A stretch of 39,464 bases of DNA from Lachnospiraceae bacterium (lineage in GTDB: Bacteria; Bacillota; Clostridia; Lachnospirales; Lachnospiraceae): assembly GCA_017431515.1 (NCBI GenBank), contig JAFRKV010000053.1:1-39464 (forward strand), given 5' to 3'. The notes under the pieces are model-generated. The model ran no database searches. It saw only the letters and a list, made by a program, of their open reading frames with translations, and had not been told where the DNA came from. The position numbers and the translations under genes were made by a program. Shown here piece after piece: positions 24,487-32,422 of the stretch (position 1 is the first letter of the stretch; each line of letters begins with the position of its first letter).

Positions 24487-25599
24487 TCAGCCCTCGAACA
24501 CGATCCCGCGGGACACGGAAAGCGCCAGTCCCATCTCCGCCAGCAGAATCGAGATGGACGTGCCTCCGTAACTGATAAAGGGCAGGATGATACCGGTGTT
24601 CGGGATCGTATTCGTCACCACCGCGATATTCAGCAGCACCTGCAGGGCAATGTGGGCAAGGATCCCCACCACAATCAGTGTCCCGTAAAGATCCGGTGCG
24701 TTGTTCGCAATGATCATAAAACGCCACAGCATCAGGATAAACATCAGGATCACGCAGACCGCACCAAACAGTCCCAGTTCCTCGCAGATGATCGTAAAGA
24801 TCATGTCATTCTGCGCTTCCGGCACAAAGCCCAGCTTTTGCATGCTCTCTCCCAGACCTTTGCCGAATACCCCGCCGGAGCCGATGGCATAAAGCCCCTG
24901 CAGCGTCTGGTAACCTCTTTCGTAGTCCTCCGGGTGCAGCCAGACGCGGATCCGCTCGACGCGGTAACTGGCCACGAGCAGGAAAGCCCCCATGGCGCCG
25001 GCCGCGATGACAATGATCCACAAAAAGTGGGAGTACTTCGGGCTTGCCACAAACAGCATCACAAACGCAATCCCGGCGATGATGATCCCCGTGCTCAGGT
25101 TCTCATAAGCTACCACCAGAAACAGTGGCGCGATCCGAAGCAGGATCTTCGAAATGTTTTTCAGCGAATCCAGATGCTTATCATGCCGGCAGATCACCGA
25201 GGCCAGATACAGAATGACGGCGATCTTGGCCAGCTCCGACGGCTGGAAGGAAACACTTCCGAAGTAGATCCAGCGCTTGGAGCCGTTGATGTCACGCCCG
25301 ATAAAAAGCACGGCGATACAAAGCACGATGGCAAGCAGATAGATGGCAAAGGAAAGTTTGTCCCAGACCCGGTACGGGATCAACGTCGTGATCAGCATCC
25401 CGACGATCCCCACCGCCACAGCGATCAGTTGTTTCTTCAGGAAATAGGCATTGTCTCCGAACTTCAGCTGGCCGTTATAGGAGGACGTGCTGTACAGCAT
25501 GACTAGGCCGAAAAAAACCACGGTCAGAATGATGATCAGAAGGCTGTAATCGAAATATTTAATCTTCTTTTGTTTTTTTACTTCGTTCCGCTCATCCAT
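24487..25599 (-). CDS. ftsW: Septal peptidoglycan polymerase FtsW (SEDS family)
   Basis: 370-aa polytopic SEDS protein with about ten membrane helices. The family signature QNDMIFTIICEELGLFGA lies near residue 260, and PFISYGGTSI is in the C-terminal region. The early FGLVMLYSTSS segment is also typical. It polymerises lipid II at the septum together with the class B PBP encoded upstream in the cluster. FtsW and its sporulation paralogue SpoVE are hard to separate by sequence; dcw location supports FtsW. The start overlaps the murD end by 8 nt. Confidence 0.92.
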   Translation of the reverse strand: MDERNEVKKQKKIKYFDYSLLIIILTVVFFGLVMLYSTSSYNGQLKFGDNAYFLKKQLIAVAVGIVGMLITTLIPYRVWDKLSFAIYLLAIVLCIAVLFIGRDINGSKRWIYFGSVSFQPSELAKIAVILYLASVICRHDKHLDSLKNISKILLRIAPLFLVVAYENLSTGIIIAGIAFVMLFVASPKYSHFLWIIVIAAGAMGAFLLVASYRVERIRVWLHPEDYERGYQTLQGLYAIGSGGVFGKGLGESMQKLGFVPEAQNDMIFTIICEELGLFGAVCVILMFILMLWRFMIIANNAPDLYGTLIVVGILAHIALQVLLNIAVVTNTIPNTGIILPFISYGGTSISILLAEMGLALSVSRGIVFEG

Positions 25600-26962
25600 G
25601 GGATTTCTGAAGCTCCATCACGAGCTCTTTGAACTGTTTTCCCCGTTCCTCGAAATTCACGAACATCCCCCAGCTGGCACAGGCCGGCGACAGCAAAACC
25701 GCTTCTCCGGAAGAAGCGCACCCGGCTGCCCGATGCACCGCGTCGGCAAAGGTCTCGACTTTCTCATAATCCAAGAAGCCGCATGCTTCACAGGCTGCCG
25801 CGATCTTGTCCGCGGTCTGCCCGAGGAGGATCAGTTTCTTCACCTTGCCTGGGAAGGTGTGGATCCACTCCTCGTAGGTGGCATTCTTGTCATATCCGCC
25901 GCCGATCAGAACCGTCCGGCGTTCCATGGCTTCCACCGCTTTGATCGCCGCATCCGGATTTGTCCCTTTGGAATCGTTATAGTAGCGCACCCCGTCGATC
26001 TCCGCCACGAATTCGATCCTGTGCTCCACTGCTTTGAAGGATGTCAAGGCCGTGATGATCTTTTCCCGCGGCACCCCCATGGCACCGGCGATGGCCGCAG
26101 CCGCCATGGCATTCTCATAATTATGTTTCCCCAGGATCTGGAGTTTTGCAACCTCGATCAACGGCTCTGCTTTCCCCGCAGACGCCGTATATATCACACC
26201 ATTTTCAAAAAATAATCCGTCATTTAATTTTTTCTCCGAAGAGAACCAGACCACGTTACAGGGCAGCGTCTCCCCAAACGCCCGCAGCACCGGGTCCTCA
26301 TAATTCAGCACGACGGTATCATTCTTATCCTGCCGCGCTGTAATCCGTTCCTTTGCAGCGATATAGTTTTCCATGGTGTGATGCCGGTCCAGATGATCCG
26401 GCGTGATGTTCAGAATCGCGGATACCTCCGGATGAAAACGATCCGTAGTCTCCAGCTGATAGGAACTGATCTCGGCCACCGTAACGGTCTCCTCCGTCAT
26501 GGAACAAGCCTCTTCCGTATAGGGAATCCCGATATTGCCCACCACGCGGACATCCCCGAAATGAGCAGCCAGCAGCTCTCCCGTCAGCGCTGTCGTGGTG
26601 GTTTTCCCGTTCGTACCTGTGATCGCGGCGAGTCTCCCCACGCCGCAGACATACGCCAGTTCAATTTCTCCGGTAATGGGGATCTGCTGCTTTCTAAGAA
26701 GCTGTACCTCCGGCTTTTCCGGTGACACCCCCGGGCTTAAGACCGCAAGATCCAGTCCCCGGATCTTTTCCTCCGTCAGCGCACCGAGGACGATTTCTGC
26801 GTCCCGGAAGGCCGCAGAACGGCTTTTTACCTCGTCCACCGACAGCTTGTCGTTCCCGTCATAAATCAGAAGCAACGCACCCTTTTTCTGCAGCAGCTCC
26901 GCGGCGGCGATGCCGCTCTTTCCGGTGCCGAATACCAGCACCTTTTTCTGTTGAAATTCCAT
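25592..26962 (-). CDS. murD: UDP-N-acetylmuramoylalanine-D-glutamate ligase
   Basis: 456-aa Mur ligase adding D-Glu to UDP-MurNAc-L-Ala in the cytoplasm. The N-terminal Rossmann-like domain begins KKVLVFGTGKSGIAAAELL. The ATP-binding loop is ITGTNGKTTTTAL (about 113-125). LNITPDHLDRH and NDSKGTNPDAAIKAVE are the Mur-ligase central and C-terminal signatures. Length is normal. AAAGGA lies 9 nt before the ATG. It follows mraY by 13 nt and overlaps ftsW. No murC, murE, murF or murG is in the window. Confidence 0.96.
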   Translation of the reverse strand: MEFQQKKVLVFGTGKSGIAAAELLQKKGALLLIYDGNDKLSVDEVKSRSAAFRDAEIVLGALTEEKIRGLDLAVLSPGVSPEKPEVQLLRKQQIPITGEIELAYVCGVGRLAAITGTNGKTTTTALTGELLAAHFGDVRVVGNIGIPYTEEACSMTEETVTVAEISSYQLETTDRFHPEVSAILNITPDHLDRHHTMENYIAAKERITARQDKNDTVVLNYEDPVLRAFGETLPCNVVWFSSEKKLNDGLFFENGVIYTASAGKAEPLIEVAKLQILGKHNYENAMAAAAIAGAMGVPREKIITALTSFKAVEHRIEFVAEIDGVRYYNDSKGTNPDAAIKAVEAMERRTVLIGGGYDKNATYEEWIHTFPGKVKKLILLGQTADKIAAACEACGFLDYEKVETFADAVHRAAGCASSGEAVLLSPACASWGMFVNFEERGKQFKELVMELQKSHG

Positions 26963-26975
26963 TTTCTTTTTTCCT

Positions 26976-27929
26976 TTACCAGACGATCCCCAGCAGCCCC
27001 ACCGTGCAAAGCAGGACCGTAATCACCATAAACACAGCAACCACACGGGTCTCCGACCAGCCGCCCTTTTCAAAATGATGATGGATCGGCGCCATGCGGA
27101 ATATCCGTTTTCCGTGGCTTATTTTAAAATAACTCACCTGCAGGATCACGGAAAGCACCTCGATGAGATAGAGCCCACCCACGATGGCAATAAAAATCGG
27201 CAGATTCATCGTATAGGCGATGCCTGCCACAAAGCCGCCCAGCGCCAGTGATCCCGTATCTCCCATAAATACCTTGGCCGGGTAGGCATTGAAAAGCAGA
27301 AAGCCCATGAGCGCCCCTGCAACTGCGCCTGCCGCGACTTCCACCTGGGCGCCGAGAAAGATGGATGCCACTGCAAAAAACAGCGCCACAGGAATCGTGA
27401 CACTGGAGGACAATCCGTCCAGACCGTCCGTGAAGTTGACCCCGTTGACGGTGCCGATCACGGCAATATAGAGAATCGGGATCGCGACCCAGCCGATGTC
27501 TATCATCGCGCCGGAGAAAGGAATGCGGATCAGCAGTGAAATATCCGAAAAGAATAGAAGATAGCCTGTAAACTCCGTTGTCACGAGAATCTCCAGCAGC
27601 ATCTTCTGCCAGGCACGAAGCCCGTCGGGACGGCGGAGCACCACCTTTAAGAAATCATCCAGAAAGCCGATGAGGCCAAATCCCAGCGTCAGCACAAGAA
27701 CGGGAATGATCCGCGGGCACTTCCCCGCGAAAAAGACTGACGCCACAAAGATCGCGATCAGGATCATGATCCCGCCCATGGTCGGTGTCCCGTTCTTGCT
27801 GTCATGATTTAGGACTTTACGCTCCGTCTGGCCGATTTTCAGCCTCCGCAGTGCCGGGATAACAAATGGTCCGAGGCACGCTACGATCGCAAAGGCGATC
27901 CACATTGCCAGCATGGTTTCTTTGATCAT
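26976..27929 (-). CDS. mraY: Phospho-N-acetylmuramoyl-pentapeptide transferase
   Basis: 317-aa integral membrane enzyme that transfers phospho-MurNAc-pentapeptide to undecaprenyl phosphate, making lipid I. About ten hydrophobic helices are present. Key motifs are KNGTPTMGGI, GFLDDFLKV (the acidic DD pair) and NGVNFTDGLDGL, with NLPIFIAIVGGLYLIEVLSV and a histidine motif FRMAPIHHHFE toward the end. Slightly shorter than the usual 320-360 aa. GGAGAAG lies before the ATG. Its own promoter sits at 27986-28014, overlapping the end of the PBP gene. Confidence 0.96.
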   Translation of the reverse strand: MIKETMLAMWIAFAIVACLGPFVIPALRRLKIGQTERKVLNHDSKNGTPTMGGIMILIAIFVASVFFAGKCPRIIPVLVLTLGFGLIGFLDDFLKVVLRRPDGLRAWQKMLLEILVTTEFTGYLLFFSDISLLIRIPFSGAMIDIGWVAIPILYIAVIGTVNGVNFTDGLDGLSSSVTIPVALFFAVASIFLGAQVEVAAGAVAGALMGFLLFNAYPAKVFMGDTGSLALGGFVAGIAYTMNLPIFIAIVGGLYLIEVLSVILQVSYFKISHGKRIFRMAPIHHHFEKGGWSETRVVAVFMVITVLLCTVGLLGIVW

Positions 27930-27985
27930 ATTCTTCTCCGTTGTTTCCGGGAAAAGGCTTTCCCTGATTATCTCTCAACGTGAAG

Positions 27986-28014
27986 ATTATACGGTATTTT
28001 CGGCTTTACTGCAA
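27986..28014 (-). promoter_or_regulatory. Internal promoter before mraY
   Basis: On the minus strand TTGCAG (28009-28014), 17-bp spacer, TATAAT (27986-27991), about 57 nt upstream of the mraY ATG. The -35 box lies inside the last codons of the PBP gene. It would drive mraY-murD-ftsW-ftsQ separately from mraZ-rsmH-ftsL-pbp. Confidence 0.65.
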
Positions 28015-30120
28015 GGGAATGTCCGCCACGGGAATATCCACCACAGGGATATCCGTCACGGGCAGGACATCCGTCGGGATCGTCATCAGATCTGTGGCAG
28101 GCGCATCCGGCGCGGACTCCTCCGGAGCAGGCTCTGCCACCGGTGCTTCCGGAACCGCCACATCCACGGCAGGTTCTGCCGGAGCCGCTGCCGCTGCTGC
28201 CGCTGCCGCCGCTTCCGCTTCTGCCTCGGCCTGTTCCGCAGCGATGGCTGCTTCGTATTCCTCCGGCGTCATTTCGTCCGGATAGATATTAAGATACGGC
28301 AGAATATCCGTAAAGATCTCTTTTGCAATGCCCATGGCAAAGGTGCTGTGATACTGCTCTTCCGCGTTAGGTTCGTCCACCACCACATAAACCACAGCCC
28401 GGGGATGATCCGCCGGAATATAGCCGATGAAGGACACCAGATAGTTGACGCCGTCACGGGGCACTTTCTGCGCCGTGCCGGTCTTGCCGCCCATGGAATA
28501 GCCGGTGACCTTGGCGCTTTTTCCGGTGCCGCCGCCGCTGACCGTCGCGTAAAGATAACTCTTGATCATCTCGCTGGTGCTCTCGGAAACTGTCTGCTTG
28601 ATCAGCTTTTTCCCGAATTCCTCCACAGTATTACCGTCGGCATCCGTGATCTTTTTCATCACATGGGGCTGATAATAATACCCGCCGTTGATCAGCGAGG
28701 AAAAGGCGCTCGCCATCTGGATCATCGTGCAGTTGTAGTTCTGTCCGAAGGAATTCGTGGCCAGATCGATCGTCGTCATGTCGTCGAGGCTGTAGATCAG
28801 ACTGTCCGTCCGCGCTTCGCCGGGAAGGTCGATGTTGGTCTTCAGCCCGAATCCGAAAATATGCTGATATTTCGTGAAGTTCTCCTTACCAATGACATAA
28901 GACATCTGCATCAGCGCATCGTTGCAGGAATTCATGATCGCCTGCTCGATGGTTTCCAGCCCGTGTCCGTGCCGGCTGACGCAGTGAATCTTGTAGCCGG
29001 AAATCTCTTCATAGCCGTCGCAGACGTAGGTCTCATTACCGCTCAATGTCCCGGTCTCCAGCCCGCAGGCCACCGTAAAGGGCTTGCTCGTGGATCCCGG
29101 CTCATAGGTGGCGGTCAGGCAGTAATTCTGCCAAAGACCGTTTAAGAAATTCAGTTTATCATCATCCGTCATCAGCGCCTGCTGCTCCGGCGTGAAATAG
29201 GCCGACAGATCCCAGGGATTGGAGGAGTCATAGTTCGGATACTGCGCCATGGCAAGGATCTCGCCGTTATTCGGATCCATCACCAGCGCCGCGGTATGGG
29301 TACTGCCCGCGCCCTCTCTCGCCACGTTTGCGTTTTCCACCTGGAAGTTCTGGATCTTCTCCTCCACCACGCCCTGGATATTCGCATCCATGGTCAGCAC
29401 CACATGATTGCCGTCCACTGCCTCTTTGATGGTTTTTTCAAAATTGTTGTCCGCGTTCAGGTAGCCGTATTCCCTGCCGTTCACGCCGTTTAAGACGCGG
29501 TTGTAGGAATTTTCCACGCCGGCCATGCCGACGTTGCCCGACGCGATAAACCCCACGAGAGAGCTTCCCATGGAGCCGTAGGGGTATTGCCGTTCGTATT
29601 CCTTTTCAAACCAGACCGCATTGCTGAGATCCGGATAGTTCTCATTGTCGTCCTGCATCTCCACAAAAGGCTGGACTTCGCTGTAGGGGAGTTTCTTCAA
29701 AAGAACCGCATAGCGGCTGTCCGGATTTTCGGAGAGCCTTCTGCGCACATCATTCATGTCCAGCTCCGGAAAGCACTGTGCCAGCGCCGCAAGGGTCGGC
29801 TCCACGGTCTCCTCCTTTGCCAGCAGCACATTGCAGTCTAAGATCACGTTGTAAACGTCCGTGCTGGTGGCAAGCACCGTCCCCTTCCGGTCCGTGATAT
29901 CACCGCGCTGATAGGGGATCGTCTTGCTGTCATACTCCTGCTGGGACAGCACGATCTTCTGATACTTCTCGCTGCTGGTATGCTCAATATAAGTTAACCG
30001 CACGATCAAACCAATTAAAGCCAGTGATACGATTGCAAATAGTATCACCAGCTTTTTTTGCATCCCGCGATTGATCCGTTTTTTCTCGCGTTTCTTTTCC
30101 CGTTTCTGTTTCGCTGCCAC
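28006..30120 (-). CDS. Class B penicillin-binding protein (FtsI/SpoVD-like) with an Ala/Pro-rich tail
   Basis: 704-aa septal transpeptidase. A basic N-terminus and one membrane helix (about 25-47, KLVILFAIVSLALIGLIV) precede the dimerisation domain and the transpeptidase domain. The domain has GSTSKP (SxxK), the SxN motif in MNSCNDAL and the KTG motif in GGKTGTAQK. The C-terminus, from about residue 620, is not a PASTA domain. It is a low-complexity Ala/Glu then Pro/Val/Asp-rich tail ending ADIPLQ. The start is GTG (30120) with AAGGAG 7 nt before it. It works with FtsW. FtsI versus SpoVD cannot be settled; position in the cluster favours the division enzyme. Confidence 0.9.
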   Translation of the reverse strand: MAAKQKREKKREKKRINRGMQKKLVILFAIVSLALIGLIVRLTYIEHTSSEKYQKIVLSQQEYDSKTIPYQRGDITDRKGTVLATSTDVYNVILDCNVLLAKEETVEPTLAALAQCFPELDMNDVRRRLSENPDSRYAVLLKKLPYSEVQPFVEMQDDNENYPDLSNAVWFEKEYERQYPYGSMGSSLVGFIASGNVGMAGVENSYNRVLNGVNGREYGYLNADNNFEKTIKEAVDGNHVVLTMDANIQGVVEEKIQNFQVENANVAREGAGSTHTAALVMDPNNGEILAMAQYPNYDSSNPWDLSAYFTPEQQALMTDDDKLNFLNGLWQNYCLTATYEPGSTSKPFTVACGLETGTLSGNETYVCDGYEEISGYKIHCVSRHGHGLETIEQAIMNSCNDALMQMSYVIGKENFTKYQHIFGFGLKTNIDLPGEARTDSLIYSLDDMTTIDLATNSFGQNYNCTMIQMASAFSSLINGGYYYQPHVMKKITDADGNTVEEFGKKLIKQTVSESTSEMIKSYLYATVSGGGTGKSAKVTGYSMGGKTGTAQKVPRDGVNYLVSFIGYIPADHPRAVVYVVVDEPNAEEQYHSTFAMGIAKEIFTDILPYLNIYPDEMTPEEYEAAIAAEQAEAEAEAAAAAAAAAAPAEPAVDVAVPEAPVAEPAPEESAPDAPATDLMTIPTDVLPVTDIPVVDIPVADIPLQ

Positions 30121-30131
30121 GACGGCGCTCC

Positions 30132-30653
30132 TTAGTCCGGAATATCGGCGTACTGATTCATGTAATCTGCATTATCCACTGAATAGTATACCACTTGATC
30201 CGATCCTGCATAGTGCATTCCGAGATCCGTGATCGCAACCTGTTTGACATAGCGGAGATCCGTCGTGGTGTTCAGGCGTTTCGCCGCCGCGCTGTTGTCC
30301 GCCCGGACATCCTCCAGCTGGCTTTCCAGCTTGGAAATATTTTTCAGATGCGCGGTCAGATCCGACTGCAGTTTGATATAGCCGGCCGAAATCACAGCTG
30401 TGATAATGCCCGCAACCGTCAGAAACGTCACATATCCTCTGCCGAAGGAGAGGGCTCTCATCTGGTTCCGGCGAATGGCTTTCTCCTGGCGCGCCCTCTG
30501 CTCTTCCTCGATCCGCTGCGCTTCCAGTTCTCTTCTGACCTGCGCCTGCCGCTGCCGCTTGTAGGCATCATAATCCGGCGCCTCCCGAAGTTGTCTGGCC
30601 GTATTACCCTCTACCGCATACGTGCTTCTTCCGGTTCTTGCTGCTGCTTTCAT
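30132..30653 (-). CDS. ftsL: FtsL-like division protein
   Basis: 173-aa protein in the position where ftsL lies in dcw clusters. A long charged cytoplasmic N-terminal part (about 1-95, rich in Arg, Gln, Glu) precedes one membrane helix (about 97-118, VTFLTVAGIITAVISAGYI). An extracellular coiled-coil helix follows (HLKNISKLESQLEDVRADN), typical of FtsL/DivIC. It is longer than most FtsL (about 120 aa) because of the N-terminal part. It probably bridges FtsQ and the FtsW/PBP pair. AGAGGAG lies 8 nt before the ATG. Sequence conservation is low in this family, so the assignment depends partly on context. Confidence 0.75.
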   Translation of the reverse strand: MKAAARTGRSTYAVEGNTARQLREAPDYDAYKRQRQAQVRRELEAQRIEEEQRARQEKAIRRNQMRALSFGRGYVTFLTVAGIITAVISAGYIKLQSDLTAHLKNISKLESQLEDVRADNSAAAKRLNTTTDLRYVKQVAITDLGMHYAGSDQVVYYSVDNADYMNQYADIPD

Positions 30654-30674
30654 AACTGAAACTCCTCTGCAATC

Positions 30675-31622
30675 TTAAAATTTGACATCCTTTTCAAATA
30701 TTCTAAGCTTTGCGCTTTTACTCCTCGGATTTTCTTCCTGCTCTGTTTCCCCCGGCAGGATCGGTTTTTTGTTGACTGCGAATCCCTTTGGCTTCCTGCC
30801 GCATACACAGACCGGAAAATTGCTCGGGCAGGTGCAGGGATGTTCGTTTCTTGCGAAGGCTTCTTTGACGATGCGATCCTCCAGCGAATGGAAGGTGATG
30901 ATCGAAAGCCTGCCGCCGTCTTTCAAAAGATCGATCATCTCGTCGATGCTGTCCGACAACACGGTTAACTCCTGATTGACCTCGATCCGTATCGCCTGAA
31001 ACGTCCGTTTCGCGGGATGCCCGCCGCCCTTCTGCGCTTTCATCGGCATTGCGGATCTGATGATCTGTACCAGCTCGCCTGTAGTTTTGATCGGCTTTTC
31101 TTCCCGGGCGATCCGGATATTTCTCGCGATGCTTTTTGCGAACCGCTCCTCGCCGTAGTCTCTGAGGATTTGAAAAATCGCGTCCTCCGGATACTCATTC
31201 ACAACCCTCTCTGCCGTCAGTTCCCGGCTTTGGTCCATCCGCATGTCCAGAGGCGCGTCCTCTTCCCGGTAGGTGAACCCCCGTTCTTTGGTGTCCAGTT
31301 GAAAAGAGGAAACCCCGAGGTCCAGTAAAATCCCGTCCACCTGCGGAATGGAGAGGTCCTTTAAGATCGAGCCCATCTCCCGGTAATTGCCTTTGACGAT
31401 GGTCACCTGGCTCTGCCAGGGCCTCAGCCGCTCTTCTGCCGCGCGGATCGCATCCGCGTCCTGATCGATCCCGATCAGCCTTCCGTTCTTTTTCAGTCTC
31501 CGTACCACGCCTTCCGCGTGTCCGGCTCCGCCCAGTGTCCCGTCCACGTAGATCCCGGCCGGGTTGATCTTCATCTGTTCCAGTACTTCCTCATAAAGCA
31601 CCGAGGTATGTTCGAATTTCAT
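30675..31622 (-). CDS. rsmH: 16S rRNA (cytosine1402-N4)-methyltransferase
   Basis: 315-aa SAM-dependent methyltransferase (also called mraW) modifying C1402 of 16S rRNA. The N-terminus is [13 protein letters not shown], followed by the SAM-binding [25 protein letters not shown] and the C-terminal [13 protein letters not shown] with a [13 protein letters not shown] cysteine pair are characteristic. Length is normal. It sits between mraZ (14 nt upstream) and ftsL, the standard order. Confidence 0.97.
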   Translation of the reverse strand: MKFEHTSVLYEEVLEQMKINPAGIYVDGTLGGAGHAEGVVRRLKKNGRLIGIDQDADAIRAAEERLRPWQSQVTIVKGNYREMGSILKDLSIPQVDGILLDLGVSSFQLDTKERGFTYREEDAPLDMRMDQSRELTAERVVNEYPEDAIFQILRDYGEERFAKSIARNIRIAREEKPIKTTGELVQIIRSAMPMKAQKGGGHPAKRTFQAIRIEVNQELTVLSDSIDEMIDLLKDGGRLSIITFHSLEDRIVKEAFARNEHPCTCPSNFPVCVCGRKPKGFAVNKKPILPGETEQEENPRSKSAKLRIFEKDVKF

Positions 31623-31636
31623 GGGCGCCTGCTCTT

Positions 31637-32068
31637 TTAAATGCTGAGTCCGTATTCCGCCATCTTCTCCGCGATGGAATCCATGTCGCCGAAGCCGCTT
31701 TCTTTCTCCCAGCGCTCCTTGCTCCAGATCTCCACTTTGTTCATCACACCGGCGGATACAAGGTCTTTTGTAATCCCCGCATAATCACGGAGCACCTGCG
31801 GAATCAGTGCCCGCCCCTGTTTATCGATCTCACAGGTCGCTGCTCCCGCAAAGAAGAATCGTGCGAATTCTCTTGCTTCTTTCTTGATCAGCGGCACTTC
31901 CTGAAATTGTTCTTCGATCCGTTCCCACTCTTCCTTCGGGTAAAGGTAAAGGCATTTATCCAGGCCCTTGGTTGCGACGAATTCATCGCCAAGCTGTTCC
32001 CTGAATTTGGAAGGAACGATCACCCGTCCCTTCTGGTCGACGGTATGATTGTATTCGCCCATGAACAT
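31637..32068 (-). CDS. mraZ: Transcriptional regulator MraZ
   Basis: 143-aa protein with two AbrB/SpoVT-type DNA-binding repeats: [19 protein letters not shown] near the start and [18 protein letters not shown] in the middle. MraZ oligomers bind direct repeats upstream of the dcw operon and regulate it. The start has GAGGAAC 7 nt before the ATG at 32068; a second ATG two codons in is possible. Five 4-bp repeats spaced about 10 bp lie in its leader (32085-32129), as expected for autoregulation. Confidence 0.95.
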   Translation of the reverse strand: MFMGEYNHTVDQKGRVIVPSKFREQLGDEFVATKGLDKCLYLYPKEEWERIEEQFQEVPLIKKEAREFARFFFAGAATCEIDKQGRALIPQVLRDYAGITKDLVSAGVMNKVEIWSKERWEKESGFGDMDSIAEKMAEYGLSI

Positions 32069-32084
32069 AAGATTGTTCCTCGCT

Positions 32085-32129
32085 CCACTTCACACCATTT
32101 TCTACCACTTTCCTCCACCAACTAACCAC
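32085..32129 (-). promoter_or_regulatory. MraZ-box-like operator array
   Basis: On the minus strand, GTGG-type tetramers (one is ATGG) occur at 32126-32129, 32115-32118, 32105-32108, 32095-32098 and 32085-32088, that is with periods of 11, 10, 10 and 10 bp. They start right after the -10 box and cover the expected transcript start. Known MraZ boxes are direct repeats with the same kind of core and about 10-bp spacing. Confidence 0.75.
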
Positions 32130-32158
32130 ATTGTACCCCCGTCTTGTAAAAAATGCAA
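32130..32158 (-). promoter_or_regulatory. mraZ (dcw cluster) promoter
   Basis: On the minus strand TTGCAT (32153-32158), 17-bp spacer, TACAAT (32130-32135), about 60 nt before the mraZ ATG. The -35 box is right beside the T-run of the preceding terminator. Confidence 0.75.
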
Positions 32159-32159
32159 C

Positions 32160-32196
32160 AAAAAATGCCGAAAAATTGAAAAATTTTCGGCATTTT
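32160..32196 (-). terminator. Terminator between thrS and mraZ
   Basis: 13-bp stem (32162-32174 / 32184-32196) with an A-rich loop. In minus-strand RNA a run of six U follows (complement of 32160-32165). The A/T-rich stem base on both sides means it could also work in the plus direction. It ends transcription arriving from thrS and the structured repeat copy B. Confidence 0.7.
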
Positions 32197-32240
32197 CTAC
32201 ATATAGTGGTGTGAGATTTTGAAACAACTAAATGTAGTTG

Positions 32241-32415
32241 ACGCTGAGGCAAAAAGTAGGGCTGGGGCATTAGTCACATGGCACATATGTGCCATGTGGA
32301 ATTTGCACAAAGGTTCGGCCGGACGTGCTAGCACGTCCGCGCGAACTTCTGTGCAAATCGCATATGCGGCGTAGCCGCATTTCGCTAATGCTCCAGCCCC
32401 TTTTTACCTCAGCGT
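32241..32415. repeat. Cloverleaf-like structured repeat, copy B
   Basis: 175 nt. The outer stem has about 30 pairs in three segments: 32241-32249 / 32407-32415, 32251-32255 / 32401-32405, and 32259-32273 / 32385-32399 with one G-T pair. Arm 1 is a perfect 24-nt palindrome (32275-32298). Arm 2 is a 17-bp stem (32301-32317 / 32342-32358, one mismatch) topped by a perfect 20-nt palindrome (32320-32339). Arm 3 is 32359-32384 with core 32364-32370 / 32374-32380. It lies 8 nt after the thrS stop. See copy A at 22112-22247. Confidence 0.88.
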
Positions 32416-32422
32416 CATCTCA

